Positions 28,752-37,046 of a stretch of 64,000 nucleotides of DNA are shown piece by piece. The stretch covers positions 364,072 through 428,071 of the forward strand of contig NZ_FODC01000006.1 of NCBI RefSeq assembly GCF_900110275.1, read 5' to 3'. Positions within the stretch are counted from its first letter, which is position 1. Each line of letters opens with the position of its first letter. This DNA comes from Duganella sp. CF517 (GTDB lineage: Bacteria > Pseudomonadota > Gammaproteobacteria > Burkholderiales > Burkholderiaceae_D). A program made the position numbers and the translations under genes. The notes beneath the pieces were generated by a model. That model was not told the origin of the DNA. It saw only the letters and a program-made list of their open reading frames with translations, and ran no database searches.

Positions 28752-29386
28752 CGACCTCACTCCCCTCCGACTTCGATCCGCTCGCGCACTTCCAGCAGCT
28801 GTACCAGCAGGACGCCGATCCGTGGAAAGTGCGCCAGCGCTGTTACGAGCAGCGCAAGCGCGACATCCTGCTGGCGTCGCTGCCGCGCCAGCGCTATCGC
28901 AGCGCGTTCGAGCCGGCGTGCGGCAACGGCGAGCTGACGGCGGCGCTGTCGCACCGCGCCGAGCGGCTGCTGGCCAGCGACCTGTCGGCCGAGGCGGTGG
29001 CGCTGACGCGCCGGCGCATGCTGCGCGAGGCGCCCAGCGACGCCGCGCGCGTGACGATCCGCCAGCAGCACATGCCGCAGGAGTGGCCGGCCGACGCCGC
29101 GTTCGACCTGATCGTCATCAGCGAAATGGCCTACTACCTCGACGAACCGGCGCTGCTGCGGCTGCGCCAGTGCTGCGTCGACGGCCTGGCCGCCGGCGGC
29201 AGCCTGGTCATGTGCCACTGGCGCCGGCCGTTCGCCGACCGCCGGCTGAACACCGACAGCGTGCACACCGTGTTCGACGCCACGCCGGGCCTGCACCGCC
29301 TGCTGCGCCACAGCGAGGACGACTTCCTGCTCGACGTCTGGTCCGCCAGCGCCGATTCGGTGGCCCAGCAGGAGGGCCTGGCCTGA
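28748..29386 (+). CDS. SAM-dependent methyltransferase (NodS-like)
   Basis: This 212-residue class I methyltransferase has the SAM-binding motif FEPACGNGELT at residues 54-64. The acidic end of strand beta-2 is in LLASDLS, and IVISEMAYYL corresponds to motif IV. The overall layout matches NodS, which N-methylates the deacetylated glucosamine of Nod factors. That fits with the PIG-L deacetylase directly upstream. It overlaps that gene by four bases and the glycosyltransferase gene by one. Confidence 0.88.
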   Translation: MTTSLPSDFDPLAHFQQLYQQDADPWKVRQRCYEQRKRDILLASLPRQRYRSAFEPACGNGELTAALSHRAERLLASDLSAEAVALTRRRMLREAPSDAARVTIRQQHMPQEWPADAAFDLIVISEMAYYLDEPALLRLRQCCVDGLAAGGSLVMCHWRRPFADRRLNTDSVHTVFDATPGLHRLLRHSEDDFLLDVWSASADSVAQQEGLA

Positions 29387-30153
29387 TGATCGGCGTGATC
29401 GTCCCCGCCCACAACGAGGAGCGCGAACTGGAACAGTGCCTGGCGGCGATCCGCGTCGCCGCCGGCGATGAGGCGCTGGGCGGCGAGGCGGTGCATGTCA
29501 TCGTGGTGCTCGACAGCTGCAGCGACGGCTCGCGCGCCATCGTCGGGCGCCACGCGCGCGCGGACATAAGCCACGCAAACCACGCAAACCACGCCGACGG
29601 CGGCTGCGTCGTCGGCGCCATCGCGGTCGATGTCCGCAACGTCGGCGCCGCCCGCGCGGCCGGCGCCGCGTGTTTGCTGGCGTTGGGCGCGCGCTGGCTG
29701 GCCTTCACCGATGCCGACACGCGCGTTTCGCCGGCGTGGCTGTCGGCGCAACTGGGCCTGGACGCCGATGTCGTCTGCGGCACCATCGCGGTCGACGACT
29801 GGTCGCCGCACCGGGACGACGCCGAGCCGTTGCGCCGCCACTTCCACCGCGCCTACACCGATGCCGACGGCCACCGCCACATCCACGGCGCCAACCTGGG
29901 CGTGTCGGCGGCCGCCTATCTGCGCGCCGGCGGCTTCGAGGCGCTGGCCTGCGGCGAGGACGTGGCGCTGGTGGCGGCGCTGGAGCGTTGCGGCGCGCGC
30001 TTCGCCTGGAGCTCGGCGCCGCGCGTGGTGACCAGCGCCCGCCGCGACCCCAAGGCCAGCGGCGGCTTCGGCGACACCTTGCTGCGCTACGCGGCCAGCG
30101 CCCGCGCCATCCTGCCATCCGATTCGCCGGTTTTGGCCGGTTTGGTTGAATAA
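29386..30153 (+). CDS. Family 2 glycosyltransferase
   Basis: This 255-residue GT-A-fold glycosyltransferase has the N-terminal VIVPAHNEERELEQC nucleotide-binding strand, the metal-binding DADTR, and the acceptor-side motif CGEDVALV with the likely base. A short tandem AACCACGC repeat encodes HANHANHAD in a loop around residue 63. It is the last of four overlapping genes. Together with the deacetylase and methyltransferase it suggests synthesis of a modified sugar conjugate. Confidence 0.9.
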   Translation: MIGVIVPAHNEERELEQCLAAIRVAAGDEALGGEAVHVIVVLDSCSDGSRAIVGRHARADISHANHANHADGGCVVGAIAVDVRNVGAARAAGAACLLALGARWLAFTDADTRVSPAWLSAQLGLDADVVCGTIAVDDWSPHRDDAEPLRRHFHRAYTDADGHRHIHGANLGVSAAAYLRAGGFEALACGEDVALVAALERCGARFAWSSAPRVVTSARRDPKASGGFGDTLLRYAASARAILPSDSPVLAGLVE

Positions 30154-30184
30154 CTCACATAACGCCGCCCGAACCAGGCGTAGC

Positions 30185-32278
30185 ATGGACCGCATGAGAA
30201 GATCGCGCCCCCTGACCATCCTTTACTACTTCCTTGCCGCACTGCTGGTGCTGCTGGTGGCACTCGTCATTTTCGTGCTGACGTTCGACTGGAACCGCGC
30301 CCGTCCCTACATCAACGACAAGGTGTCGCAGACGATCGGGCGCGAGTTCGCCATCCGGGGCGACCTGGACGTGCGCTTCCGCCAGGGCGATCCGGCCGAG
30401 CCGGGGTGGCGCCGCTACGTGCCGCGTCCGGTGATCAGCGCCAACGATGTGTATGTCGTCAATCCGGAGTGGACCACCACCGGTCCGCGCCTGGCCAGCG
30501 TCGGCCACGTCGTCGTCGCCATGCATACGCTGCCGCTGCTGCACAAGGAGGTGGTGATCACCAACCTGGAACTGGACAAGCTGGAGGTGGCGGCCCAGCG
30601 CCGCGCCGACGGCAGCAACACCTGGACCTTCAAGGACAACGGCCCGTCCGAATGGGAGGTCGACATCCGCCGCCTGGCGTTCCGCGAGGGCAGCCTGCGC
30701 TACCTGGACGACGGGATCAAGCTGGACCTGCGCGCCAAGGCGACCACGATCAATGCCGCCGACGCCGACGCCAAGGTCGACGGCACCGCGGGGGACAAGT
30801 CCGCCGACGGTGCCGCCGGCAAGGCGACGGCCCAGGCCGCCGGCAATTACGGCCTGCGCTTCGAACTGGGCGGCACGTACCGCGGCGCGCCGGTCACCGG
30901 CGGCGGCAAGACCGGCGCGGTGCTGTCGCTGCAGGACGAACACAACACCTTCCCGGTGCAGGCCAACGCCATGGCCGGCAAGAACAAGATCGCCATCGAG
31001 GGCACCTTGACCGATCCGCGCTCGCTGTCCGGCATCGATTTGAAGCTGTCGCTGGCCGGCGCCAGCATGGCGGACCTGTATCCGCTGACCGGCGTGCTGC
31101 TGCCGGAGACGCCCGCCTACGCCACCACCGGCCGCCTGGGCGGCAAGAAGGAGGGCGCCGCGTGGAACTGGACCTACCGTAACTTCACCGGCACCGTCGG
31201 CGGCAGCGACCTGCACGGCACCTTGAGCTACAGCCCGCGCAAGCCGCGTCCGCTGCTGACCGGCACCCTGACCTCCAACCAGCTGCGGCTGGCCGATCTG
31301 GGGCCCACCATCGGCGCCGAAAGCAACGCCGACAAGGCCGCGCGCGACAAGAAGCCGAACCAGCCGGAGGGCAAGGCGCTGCCGGTCGAACAATTCAACA
31401 CCGCCAAGTGGGACGCGCTCGACGCCGACGTCAAGTTCACCGGCAAGAAGCTGGTGCGCACGCACGATATCCCGCTGGAGAATGTCGACACCCATATCCG
31501 CATGAAGAACAAGGTGCTGACGTTGACGCCGCTGAACTTCGGCATGGCCGGCGGCAACGTCACTTCCAACATCACGCTCGACGGCGGCAAAAATCCGATC
31601 CAGGCGCAGATCAAGCTGGCCGCGCGCCACCTGAAGATCCGCCAATTGTTCCCGAAACTGCAATCGATGCAGGCCAGCGTGGGCGAGGTCAACGGCGACG
31701 CCGCGCTGGCCGGCACCGGCAACTCGGTATCGGCGATGCTGGCCACCGCCAGCGGCGAACTGGGCGCGACCGTCAGCGAGGGCTCGGTCAGCAAGTTCGT
31801 GCTGGAGGCCGCCGGCCTGAACATCGCCAACGCCGTCTTCGTCAAACTGTTCGGCGACAAGCAGGTGCAGCTGAACTGCGTGGCCAGCGATTTCGTCGTC
31901 GAGCGGGGCCAAGCGCAAACGCGGCGCTTCGTCGTCGACACCGACGAAGCCGTCATCGATGTCACCGGCACCGTCGACCTGGCCAGCGAGCGCCTCAACC
32001 TCGACGTCAAGCCCAAAACCAAGGGCGTGCGCATCATCTCGCTGCGCACGCCGCTGTACGCGCGCGGCACGTTCGCCAACCCCGACGTCGGCGTGGCCAA
32101 GGGGCCGCTGGCGCTCAAGGCCGGCGCCGCCGTGGCGCTGGGCATCATCAACCCGCTGGCGGCGGTGGTGCCGCTGATTAATCCCGGCAACGTCGAGGCG
32201 GTCGATTGCGCCGCCGCGCTCAAGCAGGCGACGCGGGTACGCTTCGGTTCGAAGCCCGAGCCCGTCAACAAACAGTAA
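30185..32278 (+). CDS. AsmA family protein
   Basis: This 697-residue protein has one N-terminal transmembrane helix (about residues 10-32, ILYYFLAALLVLLVALVIFV) and a long periplasmic part. It belongs to the AsmA/TamB-like bridge proteins, which form a beta-groove thought to carry phospholipids between the membranes. The AsmA N-terminal signature (FDWNRARPYINDKVSQTIGR) and the conserved C-terminal AsmA domain are both seen. I use ATG 30185. A TTG frame from 30146 overlaps the glycosyltransferase gene by 8 bases and is a possible alternative. Confidence 0.9.
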   Translation: MDRMRRSRPLTILYYFLAALLVLLVALVIFVLTFDWNRARPYINDKVSQTIGREFAIRGDLDVRFRQGDPAEPGWRRYVPRPVISANDVYVVNPEWTTTGPRLASVGHVVVAMHTLPLLHKEVVITNLELDKLEVAAQRRADGSNTWTFKDNGPSEWEVDIRRLAFREGSLRYLDDGIKLDLRAKATTINAADADAKVDGTAGDKSADGAAGKATAQAAGNYGLRFELGGTYRGAPVTGGGKTGAVLSLQDEHNTFPVQANAMAGKNKIAIEGTLTDPRSLSGIDLKLSLAGASMADLYPLTGVLLPETPAYATTGRLGGKKEGAAWNWTYRNFTGTVGGSDLHGTLSYSPRKPRPLLTGTLTSNQLRLADLGPTIGAESNADKAARDKKPNQPEGKALPVEQFNTAKWDALDADVKFTGKKLVRTHDIPLENVDTHIRMKNKVLTLTPLNFGMAGGNVTSNITLDGGKNPIQAQIKLAARHLKIRQLFPKLQSMQASVGEVNGDAALAGTGNSVSAMLATASGELGATVSEGSVSKFVLEAAGLNIANAVFVKLFGDKQVQLNCVASDFVVERGQAQTRRFVVDTDEAVIDVTGTVDLASERLNLDVKPKTKGVRIISLRTPLYARGTFANPDVGVAKGPLALKAGAAVALGIINPLAAVVPLINPGNVEAVDCAAALKQATRVRFGSKPEPVNKQ

Positions 32279-32355
32279 ACATCGTGCGAAGTTTGCGCTG
32301 GCGCAATAAGTGGGCGGGGTAGGCTTGCTTCGCCGCTGTAATTGCCCGGCCCGTT

Positions 32356-32385
32356 TTGCGGGGTGGCGTTGTCGCTTGGTATGAT
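32356..32385 (+). promoter_or_regulatory. Candidate promoter of the hybrid kinase gene
   Basis: TTGCGG at 32356-32361, an 18-base gap, then TATGAT at 32380-32385 preceded by TGG (extended -10). It lies just upstream of AAGGA and the ATG at 32407. Confidence 0.4.
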
Positions 32386-32406
32386 TAGGAAAACCAAGGA
32401 CTTCCG

Positions 32407-34377
32407 ATGCTGCTTTCCGCAAAAAAACTTTCTCCCGCGATGCGCTATGCCGTCGGCGTCGGCTTGTCGTTGTTGGCGTTGCTGCTGCAGATCGGGGTGG
32501 CCGCCTTCGTCGGCAACCGCGTGCCGTTTCTGCTGTTCATTTCGCTGGTGGCGCTGGCCGCGGCCGTGCTCGGCAGCGGCCCGGCGGCGATCGTGCTGCT
32601 GACCGGCTTCCTGTACGGCTGTTCGATCTTCTTGCCGCTCGGCACCTTGTACGTCGGCAGCATTCGCGACCAGATTTCATTGGCGCTGTTTGCGGTGGTC
32701 GGCATCTTTTTCATTGTCGTCGGCAAGAAGGTGCGCGAGGTCATCAACCGCGCGGGCGACGCCGAGCTGGCGCTGCTCAACGAGAAGCTGACCCGCGAGC
32801 GCGCCGACGACGAGCACCTGCGCCAGTTGTACCAGCAGGTGCGCAGCAGCGAGGAGCGTTACCGCAACCTGTTCGATGCGATGGACCAGGGCTTCAGCGT
32901 GATCGATGTGATCTTCGACGACGCCGGCGCGGCGGTCGACTACAAGGTGCTGGAGATGAATCCGGCGGGGATCGCGATCTACGGGCTGGGCGATGTCGTC
33001 GGCAAGACCATCAAGGAAGTGGTCCCGCATATCGGCTCGTACTGGATCGACACCTATGCGAAAGTGGCGCTGACCGGGCAGCCGGTGCGCTTCGAGAACC
33101 AGGCGCAGTCGAGCGGGCGCTGGTTCGAAGGCTACGCCAGCCGCGTCGGCGACGCCGACAGCCGCAAGGTGGCGCTGCTGTTCACCGACGTTAGCGTGCG
33201 CAAGGAGAACGAGGCGCGCCTGCGCCGGCTGGCGGCCGACCTGTCCGAGGTCGACCGCCGCAAGACCGAGTTCCTGGCGGTGCTCGCGCACGAGTTGCGC
33301 AATCCGCTGGCGCCGATCCGCAGCGGCCTCGATATCCTCAAGCTCAGCGGCGCCAACCCGCAGATGGTCGAACGCATGCGCGACATGATGGACCGCCAGG
33401 TCACGCACATGGTGCGGCTGGTCGACGACCTGCTCGATGTCGCCCGCATCAACGGCGGCAAGATCGATCTGAAGAAGGAGCGCGTGTCGCTGCACGGCAT
33501 CGTCTCGGCGGCGGTGGAGGCCAACGCGCCGATGATCGAGGGCGCCCGCCACCGGCTGCATGTGGCCATGCCCGACGAGGCGATCGAGTTGCTGGTCGAC
33601 CCGACCCGCCTGGTGCAGGTGCTGGGCAACCTGCTCAACAACGCGGCCAAGTACACGCCGCCCGGCGGCCGCATCGATGTAAGCGCGGTGCGCGACGGCG
33701 CGCAGATCGTCATCGCGGTCGCGGACAACGGTGTCGGCATCCCGCAGGCGGCGCAGCCGTTCATCTTCGACATGTTCAACCAGGTCGGCCGCAATATGGA
33801 TTTGTCGCACGGCGGCCTGGGGATCGGCCTGTCGCTGGTCAAGCGGCTGCTGGAGATGCATGACGGAAGCATCAGCGTCGCCAGCGGCGGCGCCCACGGC
33901 GGCGGCACCACCTTCACGCTCCGGTTGCCGTTGAGCGTGGGCGACGAAGCGGCGCGGCCGGCGCACGACCGGCCGGCGGCGGCGCCGCGCGCGGACATGC
34001 TGCGGATACTGGTGGTGGACGACAACGCCGACGCGGCGCAGACGCTGGCCAGTCTGCTGGAGTTCAAAGGGCACAGCATCCGCGTCGCCAACGACGGCAT
34101 CGAGGCGCTGGAGGTGGTGCAGGACTGGATACCGGAGGTCGGGTTGATCGACATCGGCATGCCGAATCTGAACGGCTACGAGCTGGCGCAGGCGCTGCGG
34201 AACAACCCGGCGCTCGACGGCATGGCGCTGATCGCGCTGACCGGCTGGGGCGCCGAAAACGACCGCGCCCTGTCCAGGGAAGCCGGCTTCGCCGAACATT
34301 TGACCAAGCCGGTGGATGTCGATGCGATCGAGGCGGTCCTGGGCAAATTGCCCAGGACGCCGCAAGGCGCCGTCTAG
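32407..34377 (+). CDS. Hybrid sensor histidine kinase/response regulator
   Basis: This is a 656-residue membrane kinase. Residues 10-105 form about four transmembrane helices. A coiled-coil linker (about 110-150) leads to a PAS domain (150-270). The HisKA dimerisation helix carries the phospho-acceptor His295 in AHELRNPLAP, followed by a HATPase domain with N, G1 and G2 boxes (NNAAKYTP, DNGVGIP, GGLGIGLSLVK). A C-terminal receiver carries acceptor Asp582 in LIDIGMPN. The signal is unknown. No DNA-binding partner lies next to it. The stop overlaps the convergent GH15 gene by four bases (CTAG). Confidence 0.93.
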   Translation: MLLSAKKLSPAMRYAVGVGLSLLALLLQIGVAAFVGNRVPFLLFISLVALAAAVLGSGPAAIVLLTGFLYGCSIFLPLGTLYVGSIRDQISLALFAVVGIFFIVVGKKVREVINRAGDAELALLNEKLTRERADDEHLRQLYQQVRSSEERYRNLFDAMDQGFSVIDVIFDDAGAAVDYKVLEMNPAGIAIYGLGDVVGKTIKEVVPHIGSYWIDTYAKVALTGQPVRFENQAQSSGRWFEGYASRVGDADSRKVALLFTDVSVRKENEARLRRLAADLSEVDRRKTEFLAVLAHELRNPLAPIRSGLDILKLSGANPQMVERMRDMMDRQVTHMVRLVDDLLDVARINGGKIDLKKERVSLHGIVSAAVEANAPMIEGARHRLHVAMPDEAIELLVDPTRLVQVLGNLLNNAAKYTPPGGRIDVSAVRDGAQIVIAVADNGVGIPQAAQPFIFDMFNQVGRNMDLSHGGLGIGLSLVKRLLEMHDGSISVASGGAHGGGTTFTLRLPLSVGDEAARPAHDRPAAAPRADMLRILVVDDNADAAQTLASLLEFKGHSIRVANDGIEALEVVQDWIPEVGLIDIGMPNLNGYELAQALRNNPALDGMALIALTGWGAENDRALSREAGFAEHLTKPVDVDAIEAVLGKLPRTPQGAV

Positions 34378-36233
34378 ACCACGCTATCCCACGGCGCCGA
34401 CAGGCGCATCGCGCAATTGATCAAGCCCACCATCGAATACGTCTGCGGGAAGTTGCCCCACATTTCGCCGGTGACCGGGTGCGTGTCCTCGGACAGCAGC
34501 CCCAGATGGTTGCGCGCCTTGAGCATGGTCTCGAAGATCTCGCGCGCCTCTTCCTTGCGGCCGATGCGCGCCAGCGCGTCGATGCGCCAGAAGGTGCAGA
34601 TGTTGAACGCCGTCTCCGGCTTGCCGAAATCGTCCGGCGCCTCGTAGCGGCGCATGTACGGGCCGTCGCACAGCGACTTCTCCAGCGCCTCGACCGTCTT
34701 GACGAAGCGCGGGTCCTTCGGATCGATGAAGTTCACCTCGGCCATCAGCAGCACGCTGGCGTCCAGGTCCTCGCCGCCCAGGCTCTCGCAGAAGGCCTGG
34801 CGCTTCTCGCTCCACGAATCGCGCAGCAGCGGCACGCGGATTTGCTCGGCGCGCGCCTGCCAGTGCGCGGCGCGCTCCGGCAACTCCAGCACGTTGGCGA
34901 TCTTGGCCAGGCGGTCGCACGCCGCCCAGCTCATCAGCATCGACGAGGTGTGCACGCGGGCGCGGGTGCGCAGCTCCCACATGCCGGCGTCCGGCTGGTC
35001 GTGGACGCGGAAGGCTTGTTCGCCGACCGCCTCCAGATGCGCGAACTCGGCCACGCCGGCGCGGTTCAGCAGACGGTGGTCGAGGAAGGCTTGCGCCGCC
35101 CCCAGCACCACGTTGCCGTAGACGTCGTGCTGGAAGTGTTCCTGCGCCTGGTTGCCGACCCGCACCGGCTGGTGGCCGCGATAGCCGGGCAAGTGGTCCA
35201 CCGTCGACTCGGGCAGGAATTCCTCCAGCCCGATGCCGTACAGCGGCTGGATGTGGCCGCCCTTGGAGCTGGCGACGATGTTGCTCAGCCAGCGCAGGTA
35301 TTCCTCCATCGTGCCGACCTCGGAAATGCTGTTGAGCGCGCGCACCACGAAGAAGGCGTCGCGCAGCCAGCAGAAGCGGTAGTCCCAGTTGCGCGCGCTG
35401 CCGGGCGCTTCCGGAATACTGGTGGTCATGGCGGCGATGATGGCGCCGGTGTCCTCGTACAGCGACATTTTCAACGTGATGGCCGCGCGGATCACCACGT
35501 CCTGCCACTCGTACGGCAGCGCCAGGCGGCGGCTCCAGTTGCGCCAGTAGTTGATGGTTTCCTTCTCGAAGCGGCGGCACACGTCCTCGATGCCGTCGTT
35601 CAAGGTCTCGTCCGGCCCCAGCATGAAGTTGAGCGAACTGTTGGCGAGGAACCAGGTCTCCGACAGCAGGTGACTGAGCGAGGCATCGGTGTTCAGGCGC
35701 AAGGTCTGGTCCGGCCCGACGTAACGGATGTGGTGGCTGCCGCGGGTGATCTCCGGCGCCTCGCGGCCCCAGTCGAAGCGCGGACGCAGCCGCACGCGGA
35801 TGCGCACCGCGCTGTTGAGGATGCGGATGCGGCGGATCAGCATCAGCGGCCGGAACATGCGGTCGCGGCTGGTGAAGCGCGGCGCGAAGTCGGTGATCTC
35901 GATGCCGTGGTTGTCGGCGTCCATCAGGCGGGTGCGCAGCACGGCGGTGTTGGGATCGTAGAACTGCTCGGTCTTGACGCAGTTTTCCAGCTCGATGCTC
36001 CAGACGCTGCCGTTCTCGGAATTGTCGAGCAGGGCATTGAACACCGGATCGCCGTCGAAGCGCGGCAGGCAGCACCAGACGATGTTGCCGCTGCGGTCGA
36101 CCAGCGCGTTGTACGAGCAATTGCCGATGACGCCGCAGTTCAGCGACGCCTCGGGCGTGACCGGTTTGCCGGGCGCGGCCTCGTTGGGATTGGTGTGGGC
36201 GGCGGAGTTGGTGTCGGTTTCGGTGCTGGTCAT
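34374..36233 (-). CDS. Glycoside hydrolase family 15 protein (glucoamylase/trehalase type)
   Basis: The 619-residue cytosolic protein has the N-terminal beta-sandwich and the C-terminal (alpha/alpha)6 barrel of GH15. Typical blocks are IGNCSYNALVDRSGNIVWCC at the start, RNWDYRFCWLRDAFF and GEMWGNFPQTYSMVGLIN. GH15 includes bacterial trehalases as well as glucoamylases. Its position as the last gene of an otsA-otsB operon makes a trehalose-related role likely. The ATG at 36233 overlaps the otsB stop by four bases. Confidence 0.92.
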   Translation of the reverse strand: MTSTETDTNSAAHTNPNEAAPGKPVTPEASLNCGVIGNCSYNALVDRSGNIVWCCLPRFDGDPVFNALLDNSENGSVWSIELENCVKTEQFYDPNTAVLRTRLMDADNHGIEITDFAPRFTSRDRMFRPLMLIRRIRILNSAVRIRVRLRPRFDWGREAPEITRGSHHIRYVGPDQTLRLNTDASLSHLLSETWFLANSSLNFMLGPDETLNDGIEDVCRRFEKETINYWRNWSRRLALPYEWQDVVIRAAITLKMSLYEDTGAIIAAMTTSIPEAPGSARNWDYRFCWLRDAFFVVRALNSISEVGTMEEYLRWLSNIVASSKGGHIQPLYGIGLEEFLPESTVDHLPGYRGHQPVRVGNQAQEHFQHDVYGNVVLGAAQAFLDHRLLNRAGVAEFAHLEAVGEQAFRVHDQPDAGMWELRTRARVHTSSMLMSWAACDRLAKIANVLELPERAAHWQARAEQIRVPLLRDSWSEKRQAFCESLGGEDLDASVLLMAEVNFIDPKDPRFVKTVEALEKSLCDGPYMRRYEAPDDFGKPETAFNICTFWRIDALARIGRKEEAREIFETMLKARNHLGLLSEDTHPVTGEMWGNFPQTYSMVGLINCAMRLSAPWDSVV

Positions 36234-37024
36234 TGTTTGTCTCCATGAGGCAGGGTAGTGGCCGCTTGCATCAGCTGCGCGCGCAATGCCTGCGGCGAGG
36301 CGAGGCGGCGCAGCGCGGCGCTCGGACCGGGGCCGATCTTGACGCCCATGCCGCCCGCTTGCTGGGCGTAGGCGATGCCGGCTTCGTCGGTGGTATCGTC
36401 GCCGGCAAATACCGGCTTGTGGCCTTGGAACGGCGCTTCCTGCATGAACGCGGCCAGGGCGCTGCCCTTGGTGCTCGATCCGGGCTTGAGCTCCAGCACC
36501 ATTTTGCCATGCAACAGTACCATGCCGGGGCTGGCGTCGAGCGCTTCCTGCATGACCTGTTCGCACAGCTCCTTCAGTCCCGGCGCCAGCCGGTAGTGCA
36601 GCGCCAGCGCGCCGCGCTTTTCCTCCAGCAACAGCTCCGGATACTGCGCCACCAGCGGTTGCAGGCGCGCTTTGGCGGCGTCCAGCGGCAGCACGGTGAT
36701 GTAGTGCAGGGCGCCGTCGGCGGCGCGCCGCTCGGCGCCGTGCACGCCGGCCGCCGGCAGCTTGAGCGGCGCCAGCATGGCGTCGATCTGTTCGATCGGG
36801 CGGCCGCTGACGATGGCCAGGCGCCCGCCCAGCTTGTCGCGCAAGCTGGCCAGCGCCTCGACCAGGCCGGGCACGACCACCACCGTGTCGGGCGTTTCGG
36901 CCAGGTCGACCAGGGTGCCGTCGAAGTCCAGGAACAGGCTGCAATCGGGCCAGTCGGCCAGCAGGAAAGCCTGGTTGTCGGCGGACGTGGTTTCGTCAGC
37001 CGGGTTCGGTTCGAGTGTCATCAT
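36230..37024 (-). CDS. otsB: Trehalose-6-phosphate phosphatase
   Basis: This 264-residue HAD-type phosphatase converts trehalose 6-phosphate to trehalose. Motif I is FLDFDGTLVDL with Asp33 and Asp35. Motif II is in VSGRP, the family's substrate motif GAERR follows, and FAGDDTTDEAG is motif IV. The protein starts at the first of two consecutive ATGs (37024), with AGGTGA upstream. It sits between otsA (22 bases upstream) and the GH15 gene (four-base overlap). Confidence 0.95.
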   Translation of the reverse strand: MMTLEPNPADETTSADNQAFLLADWPDCSLFLDFDGTLVDLAETPDTVVVVPGLVEALASLRDKLGGRLAIVSGRPIEQIDAMLAPLKLPAAGVHGAERRAADGALHYITVLPLDAAKARLQPLVAQYPELLLEEKRGALALHYRLAPGLKELCEQVMQEALDASPGMVLLHGKMVLELKPGSSTKGSALAAFMQEAPFQGHKPVFAGDDTTDEAGIAYAQQAGGMGVKIGPGPSAALRRLASPQALRAQLMQAATTLPHGDKQ

Positions 37025-37046
37025 CGTTGTCTTTTCACCTGCCAAT

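Noticed and set aside
29568..29600. AACCACGC microrepeat in the glycosyltransferase gene
   Set aside because: Three short copies in frame (HANHANHAD) within a loop; notable only as a possible slippage site.
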